64,000 bases of DNA from Nodularia sp. LEGE 06071 (GCF_015207755.1 NZ_JADEWH010000001.1:124001-188000); one strand, 5' to 3'. Shown: positions 37,063 through 47,018, counted from the first letter of the stretch. Made by a program: numbers and translations. Notes: generated from the letters alone by a model not told the origin.

Positions 37063-38124
37063 CTAATTAGTTACAGCAACGACTGGTTGCGGCCAACGTC
37101 CGACAGCGTTACCAATCACGCCTAATTGTTGCATTAAATAATCAAAACGTTCTGGTGTCAGAGATTGCGGCCCATCAGATAAAGCCTTAGCAGGGTTGGG
37201 GTGAACCTCAATCATCAGAGAATCAGTGCCAGCTGCGATCGCCGCCATAGCCATCGAAGGTACAAATTCAGACCAGCCCGTGCCATGACTGGGGTCAATC
37301 ATAATTGGCAAGTGAGTGAGCTTTCTTAATACTGGTACTACTGACAAATCCAAAGTATTGCGAGTGTGTTGGCGGTCAAAAGTCCGAATTCCCCGCTCAC
37401 ATAAAATCACATTCGGGTTTCCTGCTGCCAAAATATACTCAGCCGCCATCAACCAATCCTCAATAGTAGCTGCCATTCCCCGCTTTAAAAGAATGGGTTT
37501 TGGTTGCGCCCCCACTTTTTTCAGTAAAGAGAAGTTTTGCATATTTCTTGCCCCCACCTGGATGACATCAGCAACCTCAGCGATCATATCCAGTTCAGCA
37601 GCATCCATTACTTCTGTAATAATCCCCAAACCACTCACTGCTCGCGCCTTTGCCAACAATTCCAAAGCACTTTCGCCATGACCTTGAAAGGCGTAAGGCG
37701 AAGTTCGGGGTTTATATGCTCCACCACGTAAAAATTTAGCTCCTGCGGCTTTAACGCGCTGTGCCGTTTCTACGATCATCTCTTCATTTTCTACGGAACA
37801 AGGGCCAGCAACAACGATTAAAGGATGGTGTTCTCCAAATGTCACGTCTCCATCGGGAGTATTCACCACCACCTCAGAAGCTTCCCCATGACGAAACTGG
37901 CGGCTAGCTCGTTTGTATGGTAACTCTACCCGCAATACTTGCTCAATCCAGGGGCTGAGTTCCTGAATTTGTAACGGGTCTAAGCTAGCTGTTTCACCTA
38001 CCAGACCAATTACCACTTTGTTTTGACCAATGATTTTTTCTGGTATTAGTCCCCGGCTAATTAGTTCCTCGCTAATGCGGTTGATTTCCATTTCTGGGGA
38101 ACCGCTTTTCATGACTACAATCAT
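37063..38124 (-). CDS. aroF: 3-deoxy-7-phosphoheptulonate (DAHP) synthase, class I-beta
   Basis: 353 residues. It condenses phosphoenolpyruvate and erythrose 4-phosphate, the first shikimate step. The N-terminal about 95 residues form a ferredoxin-like regulatory domain (MIVVMKSGSPEMEINRISEE). The barrel carries VVAGPCSVENEEMI, FLRGGAYKPRTSPYAFQG, VGARNMQNFSLLK, LLKRGMAATIEDWLMAAEYI and MIDPSHGTGW. The I-beta type is distinct from the E. coli type encoded at 43150. Feedback by tyrosine or phenylalanine through the N-terminal domain is known in relatives. ATG start; single gene. Confidence 0.95.
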   Translation of the reverse strand: MIVVMKSGSPEMEINRISEELISRGLIPEKIIGQNKVVIGLVGETASLDPLQIQELSPWIEQVLRVELPYKRASRQFRHGEASEVVVNTPDGDVTFGEHHPLIVVAGPCSVENEEMIVETAQRVKAAGAKFLRGGAYKPRTSPYAFQGHGESALELLAKARAVSGLGIITEVMDAAELDMIAEVADVIQVGARNMQNFSLLKKVGAQPKPILLKRGMAATIEDWLMAAEYILAAGNPNVILCERGIRTFDRQHTRNTLDLSVVPVLRKLTHLPIMIDPSHGTGWSEFVPSMAMAAIAAGTDSLMIEVHPNPAKALSDGPQSLTPERFDYLMQQLGVIGNAVGRWPQPVVAVTN

Positions 38125-38457
38125 CTTAAATTACCTGATTAGTTGACGTGAATTTCAAACAAATAGGAGCCAAGTTATCTGGCTTTTTTGTATTTAATTT
38201 AAATTTAGTTTAAATATTTGCAGTGATCCAAACAAAAACTTAATCGCGTTTCCCGGACTATTAATTCTTTCCTAATGTAGAGACTGCCATATTAGGGAAA
38301 AACAGAGGGCGCTCAGTACTTTTGCGGATGAGTATTAGGTTTTATCAAACATCATAAATTGTTATTTAGTAATGTTGAAGTTGAGATTTCCTAACTTCAA
38401 CATTTACTGGAAAATCTACCCAATACAGCAGTTAGCCTGGTATCTGAGCGCCAAGGA
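38125..38457. other. Spacer without recognised gene
   Basis: AT-rich. It must contain the DAHP synthase promoter. I see nothing else I can support. Confidence 0.4.
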
Positions 38458-38928
38458 TCATACGTTTTTTTGCCGAGTTTCTCGCCAAACTTCCACCATT
38501 CGACCCCAATTGGTACTAAATTCACCCAAACCCCATAGACTTCCGGGTCTTTCTTCATCCCATGAGGCTGAGAGAACACCATAAGTTATCCCCAAAACTC
38601 CTATACCAAATAATCCCATATTCACCAATAACACGGCAATGGGAGGCAATTGGATCTCGGAGTAAATAGCGAGTAAATAGCTGACTACTAGGGTTGTAAT
38701 CCCCAACGCTGTGGGAATACCACAGAATCCAGCTACCCGCCGGATCATCCTTTGGCTCACAACTTGGGGAATTGCCATCTCTTCTTTATTAAAAGGTGGC
38801 TGCTTACTAGCCTGTTTTTCAGAGGTCTTGGGCTGTGCTTGTGGTTTGCTTACAGCTTTGGCGGGTTTTTGGCGCTTTGTTTTTGGTTCAAAAGGTAAGC
38901 TATTGCGCTCAGATTCTTCAGCAGACAT
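38458..38928 (-). CDS. PAM68-like photosystem II assembly protein
   Basis: 156 residues. An N-terminal Lys/Gln/Pro-rich cytosolic segment (about 1-60) is followed by two transmembrane segments (FCGIPTALGITTLVVSYLLAI and AVLLVNMGLFGIGVLGITYGV). The conserved tail is LSASWDEERPGSLWGLGEFSTNWGRM. This matches the PAM68/DUF3464 family, which assists early PSII assembly in thylakoid membranes. rpsO starts just upstream on the same strand (12 bp between its stop codon and this start), so co-transcription with rpsO is likely. ATG start. Confidence 0.9.
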   Translation of the reverse strand: MSAEESERNSLPFEPKTKRQKPAKAVSKPQAQPKTSEKQASKQPPFNKEEMAIPQVVSQRMIRRVAGFCGIPTALGITTLVVSYLLAIYSEIQLPPIAVLLVNMGLFGIGVLGITYGVLSASWDEERPGSLWGLGEFSTNWGRMVEVWRETRQKNV

Positions 38929-38940
38929 AAGCGATAGTTC

Positions 38941-39210
38941 CTATCCCCGAATACCGAGACGAGCAATTAAACCTTGATATTTTTCCCGACTTCCTTGCTG
39001 AATATAGGCGAGAAGACGCTTGCGCTGACCAATCATCTTCAATAATCCTCGCCGGGAAGAATGGTCTTTTTTATTTCCCTGGAGATGTAAGCTGAGGCGA
39101 CTAATGCGATCGCTTAACATGGCCACTTGAACTTCGGCAGATCCAGTATCGGTTTCGTGAACTTGATAGTTCGACATTATTTCTTGTTTGCGCTGTTGCG
39201 TCAGAGCCAT
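38941..39210 (-). CDS. rpsO: 30S ribosomal protein S15
   Basis: 89 residues, the standard length. It carries the signature helices [24 protein letters not shown] and [25 protein letters not shown]15 binds 16S rRNA early in 30S assembly and in several bacteria regulates its own mRNA. Here it precedes the PAM68-like gene by 12 bp. ATG start. Confidence 0.98.
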   Translation of the reverse strand: MALTQQRKQEIMSNYQVHETDTGSAEVQVAMLSDRISRLSLHLQGNKKDHSSRRGLLKMIGQRKRLLAYIQQGSREKYQGLIARLGIRG

Positions 39211-39319
39211 AATCGATTCACTTTCTAGTTATTTTAAATGTATGCAGCAGTCTCCCATGATATCACAGGCCTCAACTTGCGGGTATTACTGGGCAATGAG
39301 TATTTTAGCTGTCTAAAAG

Positions 39320-40171
39320 TTAGATGTTTGGGGAAGTAACTGGGATAGAGACATTTTCCACAGCACTTTGATTCAATATAGGTTGGCGAGTGTTGAGATC
39401 AAATTTATAACCATTTGGCAAAATATGCAGTTTCGCTGCAAAAATCGCCAACGGCTCATCCTTGAGGATTTCGCCCATATTGTTTGTAGCTTCAGACTCA
39501 TCAATAATGGTTACCGAACCTTCTCCAATGACTTCAATTTCATGCTCAGTGACTACCATTGCGGTATTCTCATCAATGCCAAATCCTAATACGGCAGGTT
39601 CTTGGACTAATGCAGAAAGTAAACGTCCCAAGCGTCCGCGCTGCGAAAAATGCTGGTCAATGACTACACCTGGGAGAAAACCCAGACCCGGCCCGATGTC
39701 CACAATTTCCATTCGCGGATGGGTTTGAGCATCGCCTTCCACAATCATTTTATCAGGCATGACTGCGGCTCCGGCGCTTGTACCTGCTACAACTATACCT
39801 TCCGAGAAGCGTTGATGAATTGCTGCATCTATTTCAGTATCCTTGAGGATGCTGGTAATCCGAGCCTGGTCTCCCCCTGTAAAAAATATCCCAGTTGCTT
39901 GTGCGATCGCTTCCAAAGCTGTGGATGAAGACGCATCATCACGGGTTTCTGTGTCAAGGATGCGAACTCCTTCAGATCCTAGACGTTCAAACACTTTAAT
40001 ATAATCATCTCCTACATCCCTTGGTAGTTCCGCGGCAGCTGTCATAATCACAATCTTGGCCTTGATACCCCCAGCCCGGCGCACAAACTCCCGCAGAATT
40101 TGGGAATCTCCATCTCTGTCTTCAGCTCCCCCAATAATCACCAATTGGCGTTTAGTTGTAATATTCGTCAT
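39320..40171 (-). CDS. cphB: Cyanophycinase
   Basis: 283 residues from the ATG at 40171, which follows AGGAG with five-base spacing; the adjacent ATG at 40174 is also possible, and a longer frame begins at 40255. A serine exopeptidase of the S51 type that degrades cyanophycin to beta-Asp-Arg dipeptide. The nucleophile motif is VVAGTSAGAAVMPD, with FFTGGDQARI, DQHFSQRGRLGRL and GFGIDENTAMVV as family signatures. Cytosolic. It lies in the reverse direction next to a small gene and cphA2. This order matches what I recall of the cphB2-small gene-cphA2 region of Anabaena PCC 7120. Confidence 0.93.
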   Translation of the reverse strand: MTNITTKRQLVIIGGAEDRDGDSQILREFVRRAGGIKAKIVIMTAAAELPRDVGDDYIKVFERLGSEGVRILDTETRDDASSSTALEAIAQATGIFFTGGDQARITSILKDTEIDAAIHQRFSEGIVVAGTSAGAAVMPDKMIVEGDAQTHPRMEIVDIGPGLGFLPGVVIDQHFSQRGRLGRLLSALVQEPAVLGFGIDENTAMVVTEHEIEVIGEGSVTIIDESEATNNMGEILKDEPLAIFAAKLHILPNGYKFDLNTRQPILNQSAVENVSIPVTSPNI

Positions 40172-40350
40172 CATAACTCCTGATTTGACCCTTTCACCCC
40201 TAATTGCTGCCACATACTTTCCCCAGCACGTTTTCATGCTTTCAAGATGGAGCATTTATTCTGTGTAATCTCAACTGTTGCCACAACTCACCTCAGCATG
40301 AATCTGCGGGTGTAACAGGAGTCCTCTTGCAGAGTAAACATAGAAAAAAA

Positions 40351-40548
40351 TTAACCAAATTGGTTTCTATAAAGTAAGTTAATTAAAAACAACCGAGCTT
40401 GTTCGAGTGAGATATGCCTGGGCTTGCCCAGGTAAACAATTTGATACTCATTGATATCTGGCCTATCTCCATAACCAGAAATTAGCTTGCGGTGAAAAGC
40501 TTCCTCAGCAAGTTGAGCAACTTCATCTCTAAGAGCAGCTTGATTCAT
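40351..40548 (-). CDS. Small conserved protein between cphB and cphA2
   Basis: 65 residues: MNQAALRDEVAQLAEEAFHR (helical) then KLISGYGDRPDINEYQIVYL and GKPRHISLEQARLFLINLLYRNQFG. It has no membrane segment or cysteine and a balanced charge. I recognise no family. Its position between the two cyanophycin genes appears conserved in Anabaena relatives (from memory), which supports its being real. It may be a partner or regulator of cyanophycin metabolism (inference only). Confidence 0.72.
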   Translation of the reverse strand: MNQAALRDEVAQLAEEAFHRKLISGYGDRPDINEYQIVYLGKPRHISLEQARLFLINLLYRNQFG

Positions 40549-40950
40549 CGGTTGCTGTCTCCGCGAAATATATTTGAGACATGGACATAATTTACAAATC
40601 CTAGCAAAGACTTTGTATGCAACGTTTTCACATATTTTTACCCAGATGTCTTTGTAATATTATATAAATTTTGCGAATCCATTTCATCTTTCAAAGGTTA
40701 TATATTTGATGATTTACGACCTTTAATGGCTGATATTATCTACTTAATGAGTAATGGCGATTAAGTTATGCTGTGGGGTGGTTGAAAATGCTTAGTAATA
40801 AGGTATATAATTTAGTGGATATAATTTTATCTAAGTTCAACGAACTCCATATCTGCCAAATAATAATCTAAAATCGACTACAATCCATAAGTCTAAATAA
40901 TCGATAAATTAAATTTCACATTTAGGGTGTCTAGCTAAAGGTTTATATCA
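40549..40950. other. Divergent promoter region of cphA2
   Basis: This is an AT-rich 402-bp spacer. I could not identify a perfect NtcA box (GTA-N8-TAC) at a sensible position. Confidence 0.4.
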
Positions 40951-42861
40951 ATGATTCAACATAAAAGCAACAGTTTAGTCCTGATTAATGCGAGAAAAAC
41001 TGATGTATTTGATATTTTTAATTTCAAGCATTACGAGGGGTCTAACCCATATTTGGATACAAGGGCGCTAGTCTTTGATTTTGCTCTGATTGAGTCTAGA
41101 CAACCCGTACCCATTGAAGAGTATATTTCCAGAATAGGCGATCGCTTTGGGCAACTACGAGAACAAACCTACCCATCCCATGCCCATCTGTTTGCCAGAG
41201 TTGCCTCCGAAGTCGGTAAGCTAGACATGGGTTTACACCTCAACCGTTGGAGTGTGAAACCATATGCAGATTATGCGCGAATTAGCATTCAATCGTTGCA
41301 TGAAAGCACCACTAGAGCCGTAATTTACCTTGTCTGGGATTGGTTTGAAGCCATCAACCAAAACCAAAAATTCTTCTTTGATGAGAAACTGCTAACTATT
41401 CAGAAAAAGTTCCGTGATTCTGTCTACGGCGGCCCCACAGTTTACGCCCTATTGCGAACAGCTGATAAAAAAGGTATTCCCACCTTTTATCTGTGGTCAG
41501 AAGCACTAATGCAATATGGTTACGGCAAAAAACAAGTTCGTGGTATCGCCACAACCTTTGATTGCGATAGCCATCTAGATTCAGATTTCACCACCCGCAA
41601 AGATGAATGCAAAATATTTATGCAAACATTGGGTTTACCAGTACCAGAAGGTGATATTGTTTTTTCCGAAAAAGAAGCCTTGGAGGTAGCAAAAGAAATA
41701 GGTTACCCAGTTGCAGTTAAACCTGTAGTTGGTCACAAAGGAATAGGCGTTACAGCTGGTGTGCGAAATTCCAGAGAACTCGCATCTGCTTATAGTATTG
41801 CATTATTAGCAATTCCCGAAGACCAGCCAGCGCGGATAATTGTGGAAAAAAGCATTTCGGGAACAGACTTTCGCTTGTTGTGTGTTAATGGTAAATTTGT
41901 CGCCGCCATTGAACGCCGTCCCGCATCAGTTATAGGTGATGGTTACGCAACTATTGCAGAGTTAATCCGCAGAGAAAATCGCCAACCAGCACGCTTAGAT
42001 ACACCCACCTCGGCCATGTCTAAGATACAGTGTGATCAAGCAATGGAACTCTACCTGGACGAACAAGGTTTTTCCTTGAACAGTGTGATTAAAAAAGGAC
42101 GCACTGTTTATCTTCGCAAAGTTGCCAATCTTTCAGCTGGAGGTATGAGCATTGATGCTACATCCACAATTCATGATGACAATATTATCTTAGCCCAAGA
42201 CATCGCCCAACACTTCCGGCTAACTTGTCTAGGCATTGATGTCATTGCCGAAAACCTGTCAGAATCTTGGAAGTCAAATAGTAACTTCGCCATTCTGGAA
42301 ATCAACGCCGCACCAGGAATTTTGATGCATCTTAATCCTGCTGTTGGTGAAAGTGTTGATGTACCTTCCCGCATCTTAGAAAGCTTTTTTGAATCTGGGG
42401 TAAATTCCAGGATACCCATTATTACCTTTAATAAAATTTCAGTTGCAGAATTGCAAGCAACAATTGACCATATTCTCTCGCAGCATCCTGACTGGATAAT
42501 AGGTGCTGTTTGTCATGATGCCGTGTTTGTCAATCGGTCACAAAAAGCATTACGCAACGATTACAATAGTAACGTCGAAATTTTGCTGCGTAATCCCCAA
42601 CTTGATTTACTAATTACCGAGTATCCAGAATCCATACTGGAAGCACAGGGAATGTTTTACCAGGGAAGTAACATGGTAGTTTTAAATAATCCCACAGAAA
42701 CAGAGATGATGTTAGTGCGGGATATCTTCGATGATTCTACGGTGGTGATTAAGAAAGAAAACGACATTTCTATCCGTCGTCGTGGGTTGATTGAAGACTA
42801 CACCTTGGGAGAAGATGAACCATTTAGTAGGGTGTATTTAAAAGAAATTGGCGCAATTTAA
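40951..42861 (+). CDS. cphA2: Cyanophycin synthetase 2 (short form)
   Basis: 636 residues, against about 870-900 for classical CphA1. The N-terminal domain (1-200) and ATP-grasp domain (about 215-480: TRKDECKIFMQTLGLPVPEG, GYPVAVKPVVGHKGIGV, IVEKSISGTDFRLLCVNGKF, FAILEINAAPGILMHL) are intact. The C-terminal Mur-ligase-like domain is reduced to about 150 residues and lacks the GTxGKT P-loop. Reduced C-terminal domains define CphA2, which in N2-fixing cyanobacteria polymerises beta-Asp-Arg dipeptides using one ATP per dipeptide. With the adjacent cphB product this makes a recycling pair. The frame is intact, so it is not a pseudogene. Confidence 0.9.
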   Translation: MIQHKSNSLVLINARKTDVFDIFNFKHYEGSNPYLDTRALVFDFALIESRQPVPIEEYISRIGDRFGQLREQTYPSHAHLFARVASEVGKLDMGLHLNRWSVKPYADYARISIQSLHESTTRAVIYLVWDWFEAINQNQKFFFDEKLLTIQKKFRDSVYGGPTVYALLRTADKKGIPTFYLWSEALMQYGYGKKQVRGIATTFDCDSHLDSDFTTRKDECKIFMQTLGLPVPEGDIVFSEKEALEVAKEIGYPVAVKPVVGHKGIGVTAGVRNSRELASAYSIALLAIPEDQPARIIVEKSISGTDFRLLCVNGKFVAAIERRPASVIGDGYATIAELIRRENRQPARLDTPTSAMSKIQCDQAMELYLDEQGFSLNSVIKKGRTVYLRKVANLSAGGMSIDATSTIHDDNIILAQDIAQHFRLTCLGIDVIAENLSESWKSNSNFAILEINAAPGILMHLNPAVGESVDVPSRILESFFESGVNSRIPIITFNKISVAELQATIDHILSQHPDWIIGAVCHDAVFVNRSQKALRNDYNSNVEILLRNPQLDLLITEYPESILEAQGMFYQGSNMVVLNNPTETEMMLVRDIFDDSTVVIKKENDISIRRRGLIEDYTLGEDEPFSRVYLKEIGAI

Positions 42862-43149
42862 ATAGGTGATATCATCCCCGCCAAATCTATGCTGTGTCTC
42901 CCCTCCTCGCCTGCGGGGAGGGGCTGGGGGTGGGGTGCAATTATTGTGTAATCATAACTAATTCACCAGACTCGATATCACCCCTCAAAACAGGAACTAA
43001 GTAGGTAAGCAGGAATAAACCAAACTATCTTACAACTTGTAAATACTCCTGAAACCCTCACCAATGACCAATGATTTACCCTGAGCGTAGCCGAAGGGCT
43101 AAAGACAAATGACGACCCTAGCCAGTTAACTTTATTTACGCCGACCTAC
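42862..43149. repeat. Spacer with GC-rich CCCCTCC...GGGGAGGGG repeat and CAATGAC fragment
   Basis: CCCCTCCTCGCCTGCGGGGAGG at about 42901-42922, followed by GGGCTGGGGGTGGGG, is one of a family of GC-rich palindromic repeats; relatives flank 58420-58610. CACCAATGACCAATGA at about 43059 is a short heptamer tract. No gene seen. Confidence 0.6.
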
Positions 43150-44193
43150 TTAACTTAGTTTTTCGTAAGCAGCCAAAATAGTTTTTTCGGTTTCATCCCA
43201 ACTAATACATTTATCAGTTACAGAAACACCATACTTTAATTCTTCTCGCTTACCAGTCATCGGTTGATTACCTTCATACAAGTTTGATTCCAGCATCACA
43301 CCGACTATTGATGTATTACCATCAACTATTTGTTGAATGACATTTTCTAACACAGTCGGTTGTAATGTGTAATCTTTATTGGTATTTCCGTGGCTACAGT
43401 CAATCACAATTCTTGGTGATAAATTAGCCGCTTTTAATTTTTCTTCTACCAGTTGGACATTTTCTGCGTCAAAGTTAGGCTGACTACCACCGCGGAGGAT
43501 AACGTGACCATAGGGATTTCCCCTCGTTTCAAAGACACTGACTTGTCCCTTATGATTAATACCCAGGAAATTATGAGAGCTTTTAGCTGATTGCAAAGCA
43601 TTTAAAGCTACTTGAATATTACCATCAGTACCATTTTTAAAACCTACAGGCATGGAAAGACCACTAGCCATTTCGCGATGGGTTTGTGATTCCGTAGTGC
43701 GTGCGCCAATGGCAGACCATGTAATCAATTCACTAATATATTGAGGTATAATCGGATCTAGTGCTTCTGTACCAGCCGGTAAACCCAACTCTGCTATTTT
43801 TATCAGTAGGCTACGTGCAGTTAATAAACCTTTTTCTACATGAAAAGAATCATCCATATCTGGATCATTAATCAATCCTTTCCATCCTACCGTAGTTCTG
43901 GGTTTTTCAAAGTACACCCTCATAATCAGTAGCAGTTTATCCTTGACTCGTTCAGCCAGAACTTTCAATCTCTGGGAATATTCGAGGGCTGCTTGTGTAT
44001 CATGAATTGAGCATGGGCCAACGACAATAAATTTTCTGCTGTCCTGAAAATCGAGAATATTTTTGATTTCCTGTCTATGTTGCAAAACAGTCTGTTCAGC
44101 CGATTTAGTTAAAGGCAATTTTGATTTTACTTCATTGGGTGTTAGTAATACGTGAGAGTTCTTGATGTTAGTATTAAATAATTTATTGTGCAT
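43150..44193 (-). CDS. 3-deoxy-7-phosphoheptulonate (DAHP) synthase, class I-alpha
   Basis: 347 residues, the length of E. coli AroF/G/H. Motifs: FIVVGPCSIHDTQAALEYSQRL, MRVYFEKPRTTVGWKGLINDP, GARTTESQTHREMASGLSMP, FKNGTDGNIQVALNAL, VILRGGSQPNF and IVIDCSHGNTNKD. It catalyses the same reaction as the product of 37063-38124 but belongs to a different subclass, with an N-terminal extension that binds aromatic amino acid effectors. Carrying both types gives separate feedback control. ATG start; single gene. Confidence 0.95.
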   Translation of the reverse strand: MHNKLFNTNIKNSHVLLTPNEVKSKLPLTKSAEQTVLQHRQEIKNILDFQDSRKFIVVGPCSIHDTQAALEYSQRLKVLAERVKDKLLLIMRVYFEKPRTTVGWKGLINDPDMDDSFHVEKGLLTARSLLIKIAELGLPAGTEALDPIIPQYISELITWSAIGARTTESQTHREMASGLSMPVGFKNGTDGNIQVALNALQSAKSSHNFLGINHKGQVSVFETRGNPYGHVILRGGSQPNFDAENVQLVEEKLKAANLSPRIVIDCSHGNTNKDYTLQPTVLENVIQQIVDGNTSIVGVMLESNLYEGNQPMTGKREELKYGVSVTDKCISWDETEKTILAAYEKLS

Positions 44194-44341
44194 AGAGCCG
44201 AACTTGTGATTTTTGCAATTCCACTAAGGAATGAAGTTAATATATTATTTTAAATCAAAAGTACAACACCAACTGAGAGATTTCTCGAATTTCAAAATCT
44301 CCATAACTGCGGATAGAGAATTGTGTTGTTTTCATAACTTC

Positions 44342-44366
44342 AAAAGGGGACAATCAGCCCCCTTTT
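44342..44366 (-). terminator. Hairpin terminator after the GH13 gene
   Basis: AAAAGGGG (44342-44349) and CCCCTTTT (44359-44366) form an A/T-flanked stem. It is symmetrical, and on the minus strand it follows the GH13 stop codon by about 40 bp with a UUUU end. Confidence 0.75.
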
Positions 44367-44406
44367 CTGTATTATGAGACTGTGGTTTCAGTACCACCAG
44401 ATGTGA

Positions 44407-46065
44407 TTACTGCCATACAAACACTTTGGCTTCGTATGGTCCTAAGTCAGTAATCATACCATCATCACCAGCCTCAACCTGATAATTGCCTGTCCATTCA
44501 TGCCATGTCCCACCACAGGGGAAATTAGGAATGTGATAGCTACTCAGGAAGTTTTCCGAAAAATTTACTACAACAACGACACGAGAACCTTCTTCGTTCC
44601 AGCGACTATAAGCTAGTACCTTGGCTTCTAGGTTTTCGTGAATAAAATCAATATTTTCTGTGTAGAGGGCATGACTATTTTTACGCAGATGAATCAACCC
44701 CTTATAGTATTCAAATAACTGCCGATTTAGATCATTACTTAGCAGTGACCATTCGATTTTGGATGATTCAGGTTGTTTGGGTCTGTATTCACCGAACTCT
44801 TCTCCCATCCAAATTAAAGGTACACCAACAGATGTCATGAGAATAGCTACTGACAATTTAGCCCTATTAAAGCCTTCTTCATCAAAAATCTGCCGATTAG
44901 CCAGTTCTAGCATAGTCCGCTCATGGTCGTGGTTAGTTAGATAATTAACCACATTGGTTGTACCCATAAAGCCTTGACGTTTACCATCAATCACATCTTT
45001 GAGGCTTTCTAAATCAAAAGTATCACCACAAATATGCACCATGATTGTATGACGGAAGCTGTCGTGCCAACAACCATCCATTGGGCCATCTATATTGGTA
45101 ATACTGGTAGTTTCGGGGATGTGTTCGGCAATGTTATAAAAAGGCTTAGTACCAGCAGTATTTTTGGCTTCTTCAACAATCCAGTGCATGAAATCATAGT
45201 TAGCAATTTGCCTGGCTGCATCATAACGAATACCATCTATATGATATTCTGTAATCCAAAAACGAATTGTCTCCCCAATAAATTTTCGTGCTGGGTAAAT
45301 GTCTAAAACTTCGTCATAATGTTCGTAATTAAACTCTGGACCCCAGTTATTTTCAGGGTCACGCGGAGAATGGTGATACCAATAATCATGGTCAATTTGA
45401 GTTAATGGACTTGACGCTTCTGAGTGGTTATATATACCATCCATAATCACCCGAATGCCTCTACCGTGGCACTCATCGATGAGCTGCTTTAACTCAACAG
45501 TAGAACCATAACTGGATTCGGTGGCAAAGAAATAACAGGGATTATAACCCCAGCTATAACTTCCTGGATATTCTTTGATTGGCATCAACTCAATAGCGTT
45601 GATTCCTAAATCACATAAATAATCTAACTTTTCAATGACGTGTTTATATTTTCCTCGCGCGTATTTGTCATCCTCACCACCAGAAAAATCACCAACGTGC
45701 AATTCATAAATTACTAATTCATGGTCAGCAGGTAGAGGTTTATCATCGTGTTGCCAAACGTAAGTGTCAACAATTCTTGCCCCATCTTTGATGCGGACAA
45801 TACCTTTATCTTCGCCACTTTCTCCATTGATGTCAGTGGCGTAAGGATCTATCACATCAACCCACTGTTCCGGTTCAAAAAACCATGAATTTGACTGAAC
45901 CCTGAATTTATATTCATAGATGCCATCTTCTATTTCAACAGTTGTCCGAAAATAGCCATCATCGCCCCTTGTCATGGATATTTCTTGCCAATCAGAAAAA
46001 GAGCCAATTAATGCCGCTCCTTTGTTATGAGGCGCAAATAAATTAAATTCAATGGGTGTTGCCAT
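44407..46065 (-). CDS. GH13-family alpha-glucan enzyme with N-terminal CBM48-like domain
   Basis: 552 residues. Residues 1-95 form a CBM48-like beta-sandwich (FNLFAPHNKGAALIGSFSDWQEI). The GH13 barrel shows VIMDGIYNH, GIRYDAARQ (nucleophile Asp), FYNIAEHIPE (acid/base Glu) and NYLTNHDHERT (third Asp). A C-terminal beta domain ends GPYEAKVFVWQ. It probably acts on glycogen or maltooligosaccharides as an amylase or branching-type enzyme. It is shorter than GlgB and lacks the long linker, so it is not the main branching enzyme. No signal peptide, so cytosolic. ATG start. Confidence 0.9.
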   Translation of the reverse strand: MATPIEFNLFAPHNKGAALIGSFSDWQEISMTRGDDGYFRTTVEIEDGIYEYKFRVQSNSWFFEPEQWVDVIDPYATDINGESGEDKGIVRIKDGARIVDTYVWQHDDKPLPADHELVIYELHVGDFSGGEDDKYARGKYKHVIEKLDYLCDLGINAIELMPIKEYPGSYSWGYNPCYFFATESSYGSTVELKQLIDECHGRGIRVIMDGIYNHSEASSPLTQIDHDYWYHHSPRDPENNWGPEFNYEHYDEVLDIYPARKFIGETIRFWITEYHIDGIRYDAARQIANYDFMHWIVEEAKNTAGTKPFYNIAEHIPETTSITNIDGPMDGCWHDSFRHTIMVHICGDTFDLESLKDVIDGKRQGFMGTTNVVNYLTNHDHERTMLELANRQIFDEEGFNRAKLSVAILMTSVGVPLIWMGEEFGEYRPKQPESSKIEWSLLSNDLNRQLFEYYKGLIHLRKNSHALYTENIDFIHENLEAKVLAYSRWNEEGSRVVVVVNFSENFLSSYHIPNFPCGGTWHEWTGNYQVEAGDDGMITDLGPYEAKVFVWQ

Positions 46066-46419
46066 ACAATTATTTTGATTAAAAAATGTAGATATGAATA
46101 TCTTCTAAATTATTAATCAATTTGCAAACCAGTCTTTAGAGATATTTATGTAACTGCTTCATCTGTCTGAAGTTAGATTCTCTTGGATGGAAATGGGTTG
46201 TTTATTGAGTATTAACTGCTGAGATTACTCATGATTAAATTATATAGCAATTCGATTTGATTCCTCAAATCATTTGTAGAGGCAGGGGACAGGAAACAGT
46301 CAAGGATGAATCCAGGACTTTGGAGGTGTTATTCAATTAAATGAGAGTCCTATGGTATACTGTTCATTATCATTAGGTAGAAATATTTTCCAAGTCATTT
46401 TTGATTTTTGCTGCCAAAT
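46066..46419. other. Spacer without recognised gene
   Basis: AT-rich 354 bp. It must contain the promoter of the GH13 gene. I see nothing else I can support. Confidence 0.4.
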
Positions 46420-46797
46420 TTACTCAATTTTGCCGTTGATTTGTTGCAAATAACTTAATAACCAATTGGCGGCTGTGGCTCTACGAGTCTGGCGAGGTCC
46501 AAATTCACCAATTTTGTAACCTTTAAAACCCAATTTTTCTTTGGCTATTTGTTTATTTTCTTGAGGAATAGAACGAGTTAATTTGACTGTGGCTGGGCGA
46601 CTATCAATAAAATCAGGTGGTTCTGGGTACTCATCTCGCCATGCTGATGCCACTTCGCTATTATCCCATTTGTCGGTTGAAGAGTTATAACGATAACCTA
46701 AGTAGTGCCAGACTAATTGATTGACTGTGGCATCATCAATTTGATCATTAAAAATTGCCCAGATTGTTTCTGTATTCAGTGGTGGCAAGTTAGACAT
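46420..46797 (-). CDS. DUF1823 family protein
   Basis: 125 residues, soluble. It matches the cyanobacterial/plastid DUF1823 type: QLVWHYLGYRYNSSTDKWDN, WRDEYPEPPDFIDSRPATVKLTRSIP and YKIGEFGPRQTRRATAANWLL. Function is unknown; it is conserved in oxygenic phototrophs. ATG start; single gene, divergent from the acylphosphatase gene. Confidence 0.85.
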   Translation of the reverse strand: MSNLPPLNTETIWAIFNDQIDDATVNQLVWHYLGYRYNSSTDKWDNSEVASAWRDEYPEPPDFIDSRPATVKLTRSIPQENKQIAKEKLGFKGYKIGEFGPRQTRRATAANWLLSYLQQINGKIE

Positions 46798-47018
46798 AAG
46801 TGATTAAAACTTAGAATTCACGTGTGCAAAAATTAAATTGTGGCAAGCAGTTGGGCTGACTTTAATAGACTCCTACAGATAAAAATGATTTGATCTCTTT
46901 ATACATTTATACACTTACTGAAAAAGTTATCCGCCAAAAATACAAGTGCTTGAATGAGAAATTCGGTTGTGTGTCTACAAAGCAGGTAGACTGGAAATTG
47001 TAAAGCATTGACTGGTCT

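Noticed and set aside
40951-42861. Truncated cphA pseudogene
   Set aside because: The frame is intact and the shortened Mur-like domain is the known feature of CphA2.
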